Shown in pieces: positions 1 to 10,879 of a stretch of DNA of 29,499 bases (position 1 is the first letter of the stretch; the number at the start of each line of letters is the position of its first letter). The translations under genes were made by a program, and so were the position numbers. The stretch is from Welwitschia mirabilis. Its lineage: Eukaryota > Gnetophyta > Gnetopsida > Welwitschiales. The notes beneath the pieces are model-generated. The model made no database searches, was not told the origin of the DNA, and was given only the letters and a program-made list of their open reading frames with translations. The stretch is taken from the NCBI GenBank assembly GCA_051453625.1, contig JBOZIK010000001.1:205177733-205207231 (forward strand), given 5' to 3'.

Positions 1-274
1 CTGCCCTCATAATCTATATAATTAAAGAAACCTGTTACGAATCTAGAACAACATAAACTATAAGGGATAAGTTCCTGCAATTATTAAGAGTAATTCATAT
101 TAAAGATAAAAATGCATTTGTATCACAAAGTAGTCATTCCTCAATGGAGGATACGCTGCCCAACACCAAGATAATGTCTCTCTGGATTACAAGATGATTC
201 TCCGGTCCCCAGATCTCCTATCACGAGAATGTCAGGTACTATCGAAGATGATTAGGGATCGAGGGGAAGACCTT

Positions 275-282
275 TATTTATA
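275..282 (-). promoter_or_regulatory. TATA-like box in LTR copy A
   Basis: On the minus strand this reads TATAAATA inside the context GCCTATAAATAAAGG. It sits between the palindrome-bearing part (a likely U3) and the conserved left part (a likely R/U5), which is where an LTR promoter belongs. The matching place in copy B has decayed and no longer forms a clear TATA box. Activity is not shown. Confidence 0.45.
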
Positions 283-406
283 GGCAGAAGGGGAAAAGGG
301 ACTAGTAGAAAAACATAACACAAACTCTAGCTATCAAGAAAGGGAAAGTCGCAATTAACAGGCAACAACTTGGGATTATACTCTATGAAAGTATAAGAGG
401 ATAGTA

Positions 407-430
407 TCATCCAGGTTGTCATCTGGATGA
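407..430. repeat. Palindrome cassette A1
   Basis: Perfect 8-base inverted arms TCATCCAG (407-414) and CTGGATGA (423-430) are separated by 8 bases. This is the first of at least seven related cassettes in the window built from GTCRTCC-like words. Confidence 0.7.
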
Positions 431-530
431 TGGAGGAGATAACATGGTTTCACAATGAGTTATTTTAGTTTACTTCCAGTTTAACTCTCTGTGATCTTCA
501 TGCAAACTGTTGTCGACTGATTTTGGAGAT

Positions 531-569
531 GTCGTCCACTAGTATCATCTGGATGATGAGGTGAACGAT
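531..569. repeat. Palindrome cassette A2 (nested)
   Basis: Outer arm GTCGTCCAC (531-539) faces GTGAACGAT (561-569), with two imperfect positions. Between them lies a near-perfect palindromic core TCATCTGGATGA (545-556). The same arrangement recurs at 22768-22805 and 25693-25732. Confidence 0.75.
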
Positions 570-644
570 GGATTCTATCAATAAGATCTTCACTTCAACT
601 GCAAGCTATCTGGAATTAAGTTTGTCATCTGTTGAATTAGGTTT

Positions 645-682
645 GTCATCCTTACGGTCGTCTGGACGACATAGGGGATGAC
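645..682. repeat. Palindrome cassette A3 (nested, perfectly symmetric)
   Basis: GTCATCC (645-651), 5 bases, core GTCGTCTGGACGAC (657-670), 5 bases, GGATGAC (676-682). The outer arms are exact reverse complements and the two spacers are equal in length. This is the cleanest example of four GTCRTCC-like half-sites arranged forward, forward, reverse, reverse. Confidence 0.8.
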
Positions 683-918
683 AGTCTTCTACTCATCCTT
701 TGCCAGTCTGATATCTGGTTGTTTGCAGGGATAATCATCCAAAAATACAATTTATCCATATTTATATGAAATCTTCGTGAATTATAAGATAAACTGCATG
801 TTTTCGTCTTGTGTTCTTGGATTCTCAATTGTCATAGGAACTAGGCATTTATCTGTTAGTTTATCTGCAAAACAACTCAAAATACCCTATCAAATACACT
901 TAAGTTGGCGTCGCAACA

Positions 919-1263
919 ATGGTCCTCATTGAATATTTTTCCTAGATCAAAATAGAGCTCATAAGAAAATCAATAAATTTTTAGATACTACATAGGTATA
1001 GGTATAACTTTTTTGAAGTGGAGTACAAGAATCTTCCCACCCTTTGTAATTTTTATTTAACATTCAAAAATTCAATCAAATTTTTCAATAAGCTCAAAGA
1101 TCACATCTGTAACATATGCCATTTGAAAGAACACCAATAAGAAACTTATACTTTACAAACCTATAATAGCCATGGAAGGTGCAGTCATTGAGGTAAAAAC
1201 TATAGATTTTTAAAAATATATATATAAAAGGGGGTTTTCTAATAATTTAGTAAAAAAGAAAAA
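919..1263. other. Spacer between LTR copy A and the LINE; nothing recognised
   Basis: This is AT-rich DNA with a short TA run (about 1216-1226) and a G4/T4 stretch. I see no coding frame. The first bases (TGGTCCTCATT) weakly resemble the bases after copy B (TAGCCCTTCACTT), which may be remains of a polypurine tract read on the minus strand. Confidence 0.4.
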
Positions 1264-2589
1264 ATGAAACCATCGTTAAGCCATAAAACAAAATGGACAA
1301 AAAGGGTTCAAAGAAGGAAATAGTGAATGGGCTTGAACAAATCCCCTTATTTAAGAAGATAACTTTCAACGAAAAGTGTAAAAAGTTGAAAAATAACCAA
1401 TAAATCATAATAATATATTCAAGATCCTAAATAATATTAACTCAAATGAACTTGAATTAGACTTAGAAGAGGAATCTCCCATGGTAAAGGAAAATTAAAA
1501 TGGTAGCTAATAGATTAGGATAGAAAGCAATGCTCTAAAGTTAGAGGAGCTACTAAAGGCATTAAAGTAAGAAAAGACATAGTGAAAAATATAGCCAAGG
1601 GATCTAGGTGGACTCTATTGAACATTTCCAAGAGTAATTAAAAAATGTTTAAAATGAATATCATGAGTTAAAATATTAGGGACTTCAAGGCAACCCTCTA
1701 TGCATAAGTATCTAATGAATTGATTCTTAATTCTAATTTTTATATTATTTAGCTAAAAGAAATAAAAACTCAGTTCATAAATTATTTTCTTAGATTTCAA
1801 AAAGATTAAAACATAGATTGTATTCCTAGCCTTAGTAGATTGTAGTGTTTGGCAATCTCTTTTATAAAAGATTTGATGCAACTAAATTGAGACCTCATGC
1901 TAGTTTTAACTCTTTAGTATAAAATATTAATGGCTTATTAATCTATATACATTTTGGTAACTAGGGGAATGAATAAGACTATGGGATAGGCTATAAGGAA
2001 AACCAAACTCATTTTGGTGGAAAACATAGGATCATGAGGAAGTGAAATCTAGTAGGGGCTTAGGAACTTAGTAGCTTTATCTTTAATTTTAATATCATTA
2101 ATTTTCCTATTCAAAAAATATAGTTTAGCTAGTTTAATAATATTTTCTAAAATATATAGAACTTTAGTATTTACTAATTAGTTTCTTAAAGAAAATTCAA
2201 TTCACAAATGTATGACTAAGCAGGAAGAATAGGAAGAAATGCATAATGGTTTTAGAGGAATGGAAGCATATGTAAAAGGCCAATCTTAGGTTTTTAATAC
2301 CACTTAAAGAAGTAAAGAAGAGGCAAGAAGGAAGGAAAAGTGAGTAAGGTAGCCCTCAAAAGTAGCTTTCAATTTTAATGGGGAAGGATTTGGGTCTAGA
2401 GATTAGGAGAAATCCTAGCTAGGATTTCTGATAGGTAAGAAAATAAAACCCACTTTATGAAGTTTTTACAAGAAGATGATTTTTAAGTTGAGATTCATGC
2501 TTAAATACTATGAAAGCATGGAAGAAAAGTTTAATTTTACTCTTCTACTTTGTTTTATCTATACTAACCTAAGTCTAAGAATGAAGGAA

Positions 2590-3080
2590 ATTAGAAAATG
2601 AATAGCTATAACATGGCTATAAATTCAATTGCTAGCTTTAGTCAATGGTTTATTTTCATTTAGATTTGAATCAAAAGATGATTTGAATAATGCAATGATC
2701 AGAGGCCCTTTCTTCTTTAACATAAAGGACTTACATTTAGCTCAATAGAGGCTAGGGAAAGATATCCATAATGTATCTTAAATACTCCTACTATGGATTG
2801 AGTTAAAGGACATTAATTTAGATCTCTAAAATGCAGACCAATTTGGAAAGATAATAAAGATATATCTAGTAACTCTAAGTGGTACCAAGATGGTAATAAT
2901 AATGTTTTGTGCTTAAATTAGCTTGCAGTTAAGCAATAATTTGAAAAAATTTAAATTAATTCATTGATTTGGAGTGGATAGGATTGAGGTGTAGTACGAA
3001 AATATTACAAGCCCCTATTCTCATTGTAATGCTTTTGAGCATTCAATTAGATTTAATTTTATACAAAATTAAATAAAGTA
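2590..3080 (+). pseudogene. LINE ORF1 relic: DUF4283-like domain plus zinc knuckle
   Basis: ORF1 proteins of plant LINEs bind RNA. Frame-by-frame reading gives FRFESKDDLNNAMIRGPFFF, which matches the F-R-F...GPWFF pattern of DUF4283. It is followed by a stretch resembling the P-x-W-I/V-x-L...W segment (LLLWIELKDINLDL), an I-G-K-like FGKIIKIYL, and a knuckle remnant SPYSHCNAFEHSI around 3010-3050. In that knuckle the first and last Cys of C-x2-C-x4-H-x4-C are lost, while the second Cys and the His remain. Several TAG and TAA codons stand where Trp or Gln would be expected. Boundaries are approximate. The order DUF4283, knuckle, endonuclease is typical of plant LINEs. Confidence 0.6.
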
Positions 3081-3599
3081 GTTTGTGTTGAGTTTCATAG
3101 AGATAGTCATAAAACTTCTTCATGCTCAATAGTTTAATTCCCAACTTGTAAAAAATTAAGCTATGTCTCTAAGGTTTGCCATTTTAGAAAGGATAGGAAT
3201 GCTTTCCAAATGGTAATAAGGTATTAAAACAAAAAGGTTAAAAGGATAGTTTTTCTAAAAGCAAGAGTAGAATATAGTAAGTAAAAGAATTTAAAAGATA
3301 AGAAACAATAACTTCCTCCCTAACCCAAATAGTGAACTTAGAAGAAGTAGTGAGGTAGAAACTCAATGTTCAACAAATTCACCATCTTAAGTAGTGAGTT
3401 TAAAAACTATGATTCCAATTCAGCATAATTTAGTGAGGAAGAAATTGTAAGAAGTAAAAAGTAAGGGGGGCCTTCTATGGAAGATAAATCCAAAAGATAA
3501 GCTATTAAAAATATCATAAATGTATCACAAAATACCATTACAAAAATTTTAGAAAAATAACCCAAGAAGAAAAATAGTAAATAAACATCTTAAGCTAGA

Positions 3600-4330
3600 A
3601 TATTTGACATATGAAAGTTGCCTTGTAAACTAGAATAATGGATGAATTAGCTAATAGTAAAAATTTAAGTATGATTTATTTACAAGAAATTAAAATTTAA
3701 AAAAAAAATGATTTCCTTAGGAATTTGAGGACACATTAGCAATTGTATTGGATTCCTTACTATAGAACGTAAGGTTCTTAATCAAACTCTTAAAGAAAAG
3801 ATATTAATTATATGAATTAAAGTCAAATAAATAGTTTCAAAGTTTTTCCATATAGGACTTGTTCTTTGTGAATATTTATGACCCTTAGAACTAAGAACCC
3901 AAATTTAAAGCTTGGAGAAGATTGATTAAAAAACTTCAAAATGAGTTATATATTGTAATTGGTGATTTTAATAAAATGATTTTACCCTACGAGAAAATGG
4001 GAGGAAGTGAATGTAATTACTATGGTATCTTAGAAATGAAATAAATGATAGCTAAATCAAATTTAATAGATATGCCTATTCATAAGGTTTAACACACGTG
4101 GTTCAACCATAGAAAAGGAACTAAGAGGATTCTATCTAAAATTAATAAAGCACTCATCTCATCAAACTTAGCTAGAAAAAGTTACTCAGCTCTGAAAGGG
4201 AAGGGAAGATGATATTTTGATCACAGATCCTTATTTCTTACCACTAAGAGACTTCATAAGAAAACTTCTTACTTCACATTTGAGAAGGGCTAGTTAGAAG
4301 AAGAGAATATTAATTTCTATATTAAATAGA
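3600..4330 (+). pseudogene. LINE ORF2 relic: L1-type endonuclease
   Basis: This APE-like endonuclease nicks target DNA to prime reverse transcription. Visible signatures in order are LQEIK (Glu at 3686-3688, the metal-binding Glu of the LQET/LQEx motif), IGDFN (GDFN at 3961-3972), HTWFNHRKGTKR then SKINKALIS near 4090-4165 (the family's S-R-L/I-D-R block, with its Asp now Asn), and FDHRS (Asp-His at 4219-4224, the S-D-H block). The catalytic Asp-His pair and the Glu survive, but the stretch has many stops and some frame changes, so no protein is made. The domain ends just before the gypsy insertion. Confidence 0.65.
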
Positions 4331-4396
4331 ATTAAAAACATGATGTTAACATGTAAAAATTAAATTAAAAACATGATGTTAACATGTAAAAATTAA
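4331..4396 (+). repeat. 33-base tandem duplication at the 5' LTR junction
   Basis: Two copies (4331-4363 and 4364-4396) are identical over the unit. Each holds the last LINE bases, the CATGA target site and the first bases of the LTR (TGTTAACATG). The 3' LTR has no such duplication, so it arose locally at or after insertion, for example by slippage or repair. Confidence 0.85.
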
Positions 4397-5727
4397 CATT
4401 ATGATCAAGTTAAATGACTAATTTATCCCAATATAAGACTTAGTATAATCGATTTATCATGAAAACATGTTTTCTATTAATTAATAATTATGAACTTATC
4501 TAATCACCCATAACATTTTTAGGTTAATTATGCTGAAGTGAAGTACATTACTTAAAATGAAGATCATCAGAGCTAATACACCAGTGTTGTTGCCTAGGAC
4601 CACTTGTGTTGTTGGTTTTTCTATGTAAACTTTCTTTAAACTCATATTCCTAGATTATCATGAAAAACTGGATTAAATGTAATTATAATCTTGATCTAAT
4701 TCCACATTAGAAATCAATTTCATTATTGATGACATATGGCAGTAATGACAATAACTCATAGAGCAACATTTGATAGGGCTAAGTAGGATGATGATGAAGA
4801 CACATGGCATTGATAGCATCTGGTAGCATCTATAGCACCCTAGATCCAAGTGTTACCATCATCATAAGAATCTCTTCTAATTATAAAAAAAGATAAATTA
4901 TTCTACCTAAATATCATCATTATGTAACCATATACCTAATGCTACAAGCTAAGATCTTATAACTATCCCTCACCTCCATCTCTCTCTATAAAAGAATGTT
5001 AATCCCTTTATTTTATGATCTTTAGCTTTAGAGAACTGTATAACCTAAGATTGTTAATCACAATGGCTTAATAGGAAACTCTTTATGGAAGTGAGCTAGT
5101 CTTAGAGGATTGTTAAAGAGTTCTTTTGGCATTATTCTTCTTTTACTATAAAGTGTTTTATTTCTATAACACATAAGTTGTTTGTCTTTTATTTAAAATC
5201 ATAAATCATTTTATTTTTAAAATTTAGGAAGTAACTTAACCATTAAAGATTTATTACATTTAAGTAATCTATTTTAATACTTATTCTAAGTCTTTTAACT
5301 TTATAAATTACAAGTGCTTAGGGTCCTTACCTTCTATTATTATTTAAGACTTTGAAGATCAATTGGGAATTTAGTTCACCATTACTCATATGATAAATGA
5401 GATTATGTCACCATGATCTGAGCCCAAAACATTTGATGATTTTAAATGTGTTATAGAAAAGACATTATAGAACATTCAAGTGAAGGATTACTTAAGAGTA
5501 AATCAGTGACACCTTGGAGCTAGCTTGCTTTCCTTCTCTCATAAGTCAAAGTTTTAAAATAAAACTTTAAAACCACCTCTTCTTTTCTTTTCTTTTATAA
5601 ACTTTTATAACTTGCATTAAGTTTAAGTTAATGTAAATTCTAAACCACTACACATGTTATCCCTAACAAAAAATGATAACTAAGTGTAAAATTAGTTTTA
5701 AATTTAGAAATTATAAAATAACAAATA
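4344..5727 (+). repeat. 5' LTR of the Athila-like element
   Basis: It aligns along its length with 13276-14616. Shared blocks include GGTTAATTATGCT, CATTACTTAAAATGAAGATC, CATGAAAAA(C/T)TG, CTCTATAAAAG, AGTGCTTAGGGTCCTTAC, CCCAAAACATTTGATG and AATGATAACTAAGTGTAAA. It starts TGTTAACATG after the target site CATGA. Its last bases (CAAATA) correspond to TAAACA at the end of the 3' copy. The extra 33-base duplication makes it longer than the 3' LTR. Confidence 0.85.
4987..4994 (+). promoter_or_regulatory. TATA box of the 5' LTR
   Basis: TATAAAAG follows a CTCTCTC run. The same box is conserved in the 3' LTR at 13891-13898 (TATAAAAGGG), so it was present when the element inserted. It is the likely start of the genomic RNA. 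Confidence 0.6.
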
Positions 5728-5732
5728 AATTT

Positions 5733-5750
5733 TAATATCATTGTTAGTGA
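5733..5750 (+). other. Decayed primer binding site of the Athila-like element
   Basis: Five bases after the 5' LTR the sequence reads TAATATCATTGTTAGTGA. Compared with the tRNA-Asp type site common in Athila-like elements (TGGCGCCGTTGCCGGGGA), it differs by eight transitions (G to A or C to T) and one transversion with no gaps. Position and mutation type both fit a PBS eroded by cytosine deamination. This is inference from a remembered consensus. Confidence 0.5.
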
Positions 5751-6879
5751 TAATGATATGGTAGTAGCTTAAACAAGTACTAATTTACTTTTTTGCAAGT
5801 TTTTATACATAGTTTTTACTTTTCTAGTGATGGTACTAGTCCTCTTTAGTGATAATTACACTAGTCCTTTTTCTTTTTTTTTGTATGTTAGTTTTTCTTT
5901 TAATGATTGGTATTGGTCATTCCAATAACAAACCAAACTAGTCTAGTTTGTTTTTAAAGTTTGTTTTTGATTTTGTTCTAACATGTTTTATTTTGCAAGC
6001 CTAATAGTTTGTTGTAGGTTTTCTTAGGAGTAAAAGTTTAAAAACTCAAAATTTATAATTAACTTGACTACTATATTCTTTGCATTTTTTTGTGTTTTTA
6101 TACATTTTTCTATGTTTTTATTTCTATGATTTCACTATGTACTAAAAACATTAAAATCTCTAAAAAAAATTCAAAATTTTATAAACATTTAGGTTCAAAT
6201 TCACTCACATTCTTTATTTTTGTTTTATTTCTCTATGATCCTATTATAAGAAACATTCTACATGTGATTATTAAAGTTGTAACTCAAAATCTGATCGATG
6301 CTACTACCTTCCCTTACTAGCACCACTATTGTTTTTTTCCTAGAGTGCTCTATGTTTTTTTACCAAATACTCTATTAAAACCTAGAAATTAAACTAACTT
6401 GTAGGCTATGTGAAATATAACCTAAAAATCATTTGAATCCTATCTAATACCTATTCTTATATGTACTAGAACCATGATAAGTTTGAGAGATTACTTTGTA
6501 ATGATATGGATTCCTATGCCAATCATGATAGAGTGAAAAATTAGATTCCAAAATTGGAATCAACCCCTTAAAAATGTCCACCAAGAATAAGCCTCCCACT
6601 CTTAGAACAACCTAAACAATCATTAGTAAGACCTCTCATTACAATAATAGTAAGCATGTGATATAAATAACATAACTAGCAAAGTCACATCTATACAAAA
6701 CCTAATCCCTCATTTAGTATCTTACTACCTTGCCCAAGAAGTAACCAAATAATAAGTCACTATCGCTATTGCTGCTAACAAAAATCAACCTAGGAAAATC
6801 CTTTATGATTATCTTCAATTACAATGCCTAAAAATACCTTCATGCATCATGATGTCACTTATAAACTAATTGTTAGAGT
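5751..6879 (+). other. Leader and gag N-terminal region of the Athila-like element; no clear protein
   Basis: The region has long T-rich runs (for example near 5870-5885) and a doubled ACTAGTCC word at about 5835-5867. Short open stretches such as 6090-6320 read as hydrophobic, low-complexity peptide and match nothing I know. A gag protein should start here, since its core is readable from 6880, but I cannot fix a start codon. Confidence 0.4.
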
Positions 6880-7770
6880 TTAAACCCTCCACTATTAAAC
6901 TCTTATCTCATTTCCATGGATTGGATATTGAGAACCCATACCTTTACCTCAAATAATTTGAGTATGTCCTATTAATCATCCCTTAATATTCAAACATCAT
7001 AATGCACTTGGGTTTATCTTATTTTCCTTATCCTTGAAAGAGAAGAATAAATCCTAGTTATACACCCTTAAACATTACTTTATTACAAATTGAGCTGATC
7101 TAAGTTAAGGCTTTCATATCTAAGATCTTTTTCAATCACAAAACAAATTTCTTAAGAAAGAAGATAATGAACATTTAATAAAAAGACCATGAGACATTTT
7201 CCCAAATCTTAAAACAATTTAAGTACCTATTACAAAAATTCCCCTAACATGGTTTTGAGCCAAGAAGGAAAATAAGCTTTTTCTATAATGGGACATCCAC
7301 AAATAACCACTAATTCTTCAAAATAATGAGTAAGGATAATTTTCTTAACATGCCTTTAGATGAAGTTTGGGAATACATTAAGAGTATAACTAAGAGTTTA
7401 AAAAATTGGAAGAAGTTAATATAACCATCTAGATCACATCATCTAATTAGATTAAAATGTGTTTTTAAGATTCTTAAAATTTTTGAAGTAAATAAAAAAA
7501 TAAATGAGCTAGCTCGAAAACTAGAATTCTTATCGACATTACCCCCACCTTCATTTATGGTTGCTAATCCAGAATGCCTAATTTGCTATATTGACATCCA
7601 CAAAATCGTTGAATGTCATTCTATTCCTCTATTTTAAAACATAGTTAATGACTAAGTAAATACTATTGGGCATTAGTGGTAAAATCCTAAAAGTGACCCT
7701 TACTCAAACATATAACCCTGGGTGGAGAAATCACTCCAACTTTACTTGAAAATAGAATAACTAAAATCAG
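6880..7770 (+). pseudogene. gag relic (capsid core and zinc knuckle)
   Basis: Gag forms the virus-like particle. Readable landmarks are FHGLDIENPYLYL from 6912 (the F-x-G-L...DP-H-x-H-L start of the retrotransposon gag domain), a stretch matching the L-F-P/L-F-S-L-K-x-K block near 7015-7050, FYNGTS near 7283 (the F-Y-N-G-L block), and the MPLDEVWEYI segment near 7350. A complete C-x2-C-x4-H-x4-C knuckle spans 7575-7616 (CLICYIDIHKIVEC), and NPGWRNH lies at 7714-7734, a hallmark of Athila/Tat gag. The Trp codon shortly after that block has become TGA. Several frameshifts and stops are present. The knuckle is unusually well kept compared with the rest. Confidence 0.65.
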
Positions 7771-8479
7771 CTAAGAAATTAATTCCCATTTATCATCCTC
7801 TCATCTATTTCCTTTTAATTACCAAAAATCATCCTCATCCATCCCCTTTAAAGATTTAGTTAGAAAGTTTATGAAAGCTCAAGTTCAACCTAACCAAAAC
7901 AATGAAAAATATCTAATAAGAAACTTCTCCATTTTAAATAGCCTTGAGAAAAATATGTAATCCATTACTTAGGTTCTCCAACAAGTTTAAAAAATGCAAA
8001 TCCAAATTCTTTTTGCCCTAAACCAAAGGAAAATGGGCAAACTCCTCATGAGTATCCAATGAAATAAAAAGGGAATTAGGTTTACAAAAGGGGTAGAACA
8101 CTTAGAAGAAACTAAATTCATGCACGTTAAGAGTAGAAAGAAATTGGAAAATCCATCCATATAAAATAAAAATAAGGAGAAACTAATCCCCATAGAAAAT
8201 AAAGAAAAGGATAGGAATGAAAAACCTCTTCCCACATACAAATAACCCTTGCCTTTTTCCTAATAACTAAGGAAATACAATAACATGAAAAAACATCTAA
8301 AGGCTCTAAAAGTTTTCAAGGAAGTTAAGGTAAATATCCCTCTTCTAGCAGCCATTAAGCAAGTACCTGTCTATGTAAAATTCCTCAAGAAATATGCACT
8401 ATAAAAAGATATATGAATGTGAATAGCAAGACCTTCTTAGCATAACAAATAAGTGAAATCCTTTAGAATAAATATCCAT
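7771..8479 (+). other. gag-protease linker, no clear domain
   Basis: This is where Athila-like elements carry a low-complexity linker. The plus-strand frames are Lys-, Asn- and Glu-rich with stops. The open minus-strand frame at 7987-8241 reads as Phe/Ser/Leu-rich and is a mirror of this biased composition rather than a gene. Confidence 0.4.
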
Positions 8480-9180
8480 CTAAATACAAAGATTGTATAT
8501 TCCTGACAATTATAATAATCATAGGTAATAAGTAACTTAATCAAGCCTTGTTAGATTTAGGAGCTAATTTGAGCTTACTTCCCTATGGAGCCTATAAAAA
8601 CATAGGCTTAAAAGGGCTTAAGAACATAAAACTCCAACTCTAGTTAGCTGACAACACTATAAAAAATTCATTAGACTTCATAGAGGATGTTCTCACTAGG
8701 ATTGATAGTTTTTACTTCTTAGTGGACCTTATGGTTTTAGACATAGAGAACTCAACAAGTTAATTAATTCTTGATATTTTAGAAAGACCATTCTTAGTAA
8801 CCTTAAATGCCTTAATTAATTATAGAAATGGGTTAATGAATATTTGCTGTAATAACATGATCATAGAATGAAATGTTTTTAATGCAGTGAAGTTTTCATA
8901 AAATGATAAAGGGGTAGAACATGTAAATAGGATAAACAACCTTGTTGAAAATTAAGAATTTGTTTTTCACTCTCCCAAAAATGATGACTTAGATTTATCT
9001 AAAGAATCATGCTCCATTAATCAAAATAAAATCAACCTTAAACTTACACCCTTGCCTAATGATCTAAAAATATACTTTCTTAGCAGGCAACTCTACCTTT
9101 CTAATAGTTATAATTCTTCCTTAACTTATCTCAAGAAGCTCAATTTCTTAAACTCTTAAGGAAGAATAAGTAGGTAATAG
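8480..9180 (+). pseudogene. Aspartic protease relic
   Basis: The retropepsin-type protease matures the Gag-Pol polyprotein. The active-site block reads LLDLGANLSLLPYGAYKNIG, with DLGA at 8554-8565. Athila-type proteases use DLGA in place of the DTG/DSG of most families, so the catalytic Asp is present. Downstream, QLADNTIKNS-like (with the Gln now TAG), IEDVLTRIDSFYFLVDLMVL, and the I-L-x-R-P-F-L block (ILERPFLVTLNALI near 8780-8815) follow in the family's order. A few stops occur, mostly at Gln-like positions. The relic leads directly into the RT region. Confidence 0.65.
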
Positions 9181-9199
9181 GATGAACCCTCTTAGATAT

Positions 9200-10700
9200 T
9201 GGGGTCATTGATCCCATTATTTTTATGTACTATATTTATTTAGAAGATAATGTCAAGCCATCTAGAGAAGCCTACAAATGAATAAANNNNNNNNNNNNNN
9301 NNNNNNNNNNNNNNNNNNNNNNNNNNNNNNNNNNNNNNNNNNNNNNNNNNNNNNNNNNNNNNNNNNNNNNNNNNNNNNNNNNNNNNTATTTAGAAGATAA
9401 TGTCAAGCCATCTAGAGAAGCCTACAAATGAATAAACCCAACCTTAAAGGATCTCATTAAAAATGATGTGTTCAAGCTTCTAGATAATGAAATTACCTAC
9501 TTATTTTAGATAGTGAATGGATAAGTCTAAATTAGAATATGGTAAAGAAAGCAAGGATAATCCTTGTTCCAAATGAACATAATTAATTTATCCCTACCAA
9601 ATCCATAGTAAAATAAAGGATGTGCATTGGTTATAGAAAATTAAATACTATCTTAAGAAAGGATTACTTTGCTCTACCTTTCTCAAGTTAAATCTTAGAG
9701 TAACTTGTAGGGCATCAATTTTACAATTTCCTAAATGGGTACCCAGGATATAATCAGATTGAAATTGTCCCTAAAAACTAATAAAAAACTACCTTTACCT
9801 ACCTTTATGGAATGTTCACCTAAAATAAATTCCCTTAAGATTATGTAATGCACCTATCACTTTCCAATGTTACAGAATTGGAAGCCTCTCTGATTTATTA
9901 GACTCAGGGTTTGAAATCTTTATGGATGACTTCTTAGTTTATTAAACCTTTTTTAACCACTATTTTTACAACTTAGAACGTGTTCTTGGACAATGTAGTG
10001 AAAAATTTCTTATGCTCAACTAGGAGAAATACCACTTTATGGTTAATCAACACATAGTTTTAGGACATGTCCTCTCTAAAAAAGAATCCATGTAGATCTT
10101 ATGTCGGATTATCTAATCATACACCTACCAACTCCTCATAACATTAGAACATGCAAATACTATAAGAAATTCATCAAGGATTTTAGTAGAATCTATAATC
10201 CATTGTGTGATCTTTTAATAAAGATATTACATTCAACTAGAATCCAAAATATCAACAATCTTTTGATCAACTCAAGGAAAACTAACTTTCATTCCAATTA
10301 TTTAATCACCTAATTAAAATTTACCTTTTAAGCTTATGTGTAATGCCATTAATTATGCGGTTGGGGTTATTCTAGGATAAAAAAAACATAGAAAAGCAAC
10401 AATTTATTGTATTAGTAAAAAATTAAATAAGACTTAGCTAAACTATACTATTATAGAAAAAGAGATACTAGTTACAGTAATTACCTTATAAAAATTTAAA
10501 AATACCTTTAAGGATCTAAGGTAATTATTTATATAGATCATTTGGTCGTTAGATATATTTTTGCTAAAAAGGATTCAAAAATAAAACTGATTAGATGGAT
10601 CCTCCTTTTACAGGAGTTTGACTTAGATATTAAAGGTAAAAAAGGATTTTAATAACATATTTTTAGATCATCTTTTATGATTAACTTTAAAAAATCCATA
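9200..10700 (+). pseudogene. Reverse transcriptase and RNase H relic (Athila-like)
   Basis: The RT begins with IYLEDNVKPSREA near 9236, the K-I-x-L-E-x-x-x-K-P block, and runs on as NPTLKDLIKNDVFKLLDNEI after the 100-N gap. Next come IPTKSIVK, RMCIGYRKLNT, YPGYNQIEI, RLCNAPITFQ and FMDD at 9919-9930, the catalytic block. RNase H shows CNAINYAVGVILG near 10339, where the first catalytic Asp is now Asn (codon 10342-10344), then NYTIIEKE, a YIDH-like Asp, and LDHLL. The domain order and spacing are normal. There are many stops at Gln positions and at least one frameshift near 9820. The first 50 bases are printed twice because of the gap. Confidence 0.75.
9237..9436. other. 100-N gap flanked by a 50-base exact duplicate
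   Basis: The N run is 9287-9386. Bases 9237-9286 and 9387-9436 are identical. Removing the Ns and one copy restores a continuous RT alignment, so the gap is probably an unresolved overlap between contig ends and not missing DNA. Confidence 0.85.
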
Positions 10701-10879
10701 AACACTACTTTCCATTAGTGAAACATCTCTTCAGTTAAGAAAGCACCTTGGTTTGTAAATATTACCAACTACCTAATCTTCAAAACCATTTTGTTTTATT
10801 AGAATTCTAATTATAAAAAGATGTTTTTAAGCTAGATCAAATAATTCTTTTGAAATATTCCTTATATTTTCAAATGTTA

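Larger units (their letters stand above)
1..918 (-). repeat. LTR copy A of a minus-strand retroelement (left end cut by the window)
   Basis: This stretch aligns along its whole length with copy B (about 22240-23041), in the same orientation. Shared landmarks include AACATAAACTATAA near 53, ACAAAG(T/C)AGTCA near 125, the palindrome cassettes, and the right-hand end CTCAAAATA(C/T)CCTAT(C/T)AAATAC. Read on the minus strand, the right end starts TGTTGCGACG, as an LTR should, and a TATAAATA box lies downstream at 275-282. I infer an LTR in minus orientation. It keeps many CpGs that copy B has lost, so it is probably the younger copy. No gypsy body follows on its right, where LINE sequence begins within about 350 bases, so it may be a solo LTR or the end of a deleted element. 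The true left end lies outside the window. Confidence 0.65.
1264..4343 (+). mobile_element. LINE (L1-type), left half: ORF1 and endonuclease, degraded
   Basis: This is the 5' half of a plant non-LTR retrotransposon. ORF1 remains (a DUF4283-like fold and a zinc knuckle, about 2590-3080) are followed by an APE-type endonuclease (about 3600-4330). The element breaks off at the target duplication of the plus-strand Ty3/gypsy insertion and resumes at 14622 with the linker and RT region, so the two halves were once continuous. The left boundary is uncertain: 1264 is the first ATG of a short readable stretch, and no 5' untranslated region or upstream target duplication could be recognised. All frames carry stops and small shifts, so the element is dead. 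Confidence 0.7.

Noticed and set aside
7987-8241. 84-codon minus-strand open frame with Phe/Ser/Leu-rich peptide.
   Set aside because: Antisense to the gag-protease linker; composition is the mirror of A-rich coding DNA.
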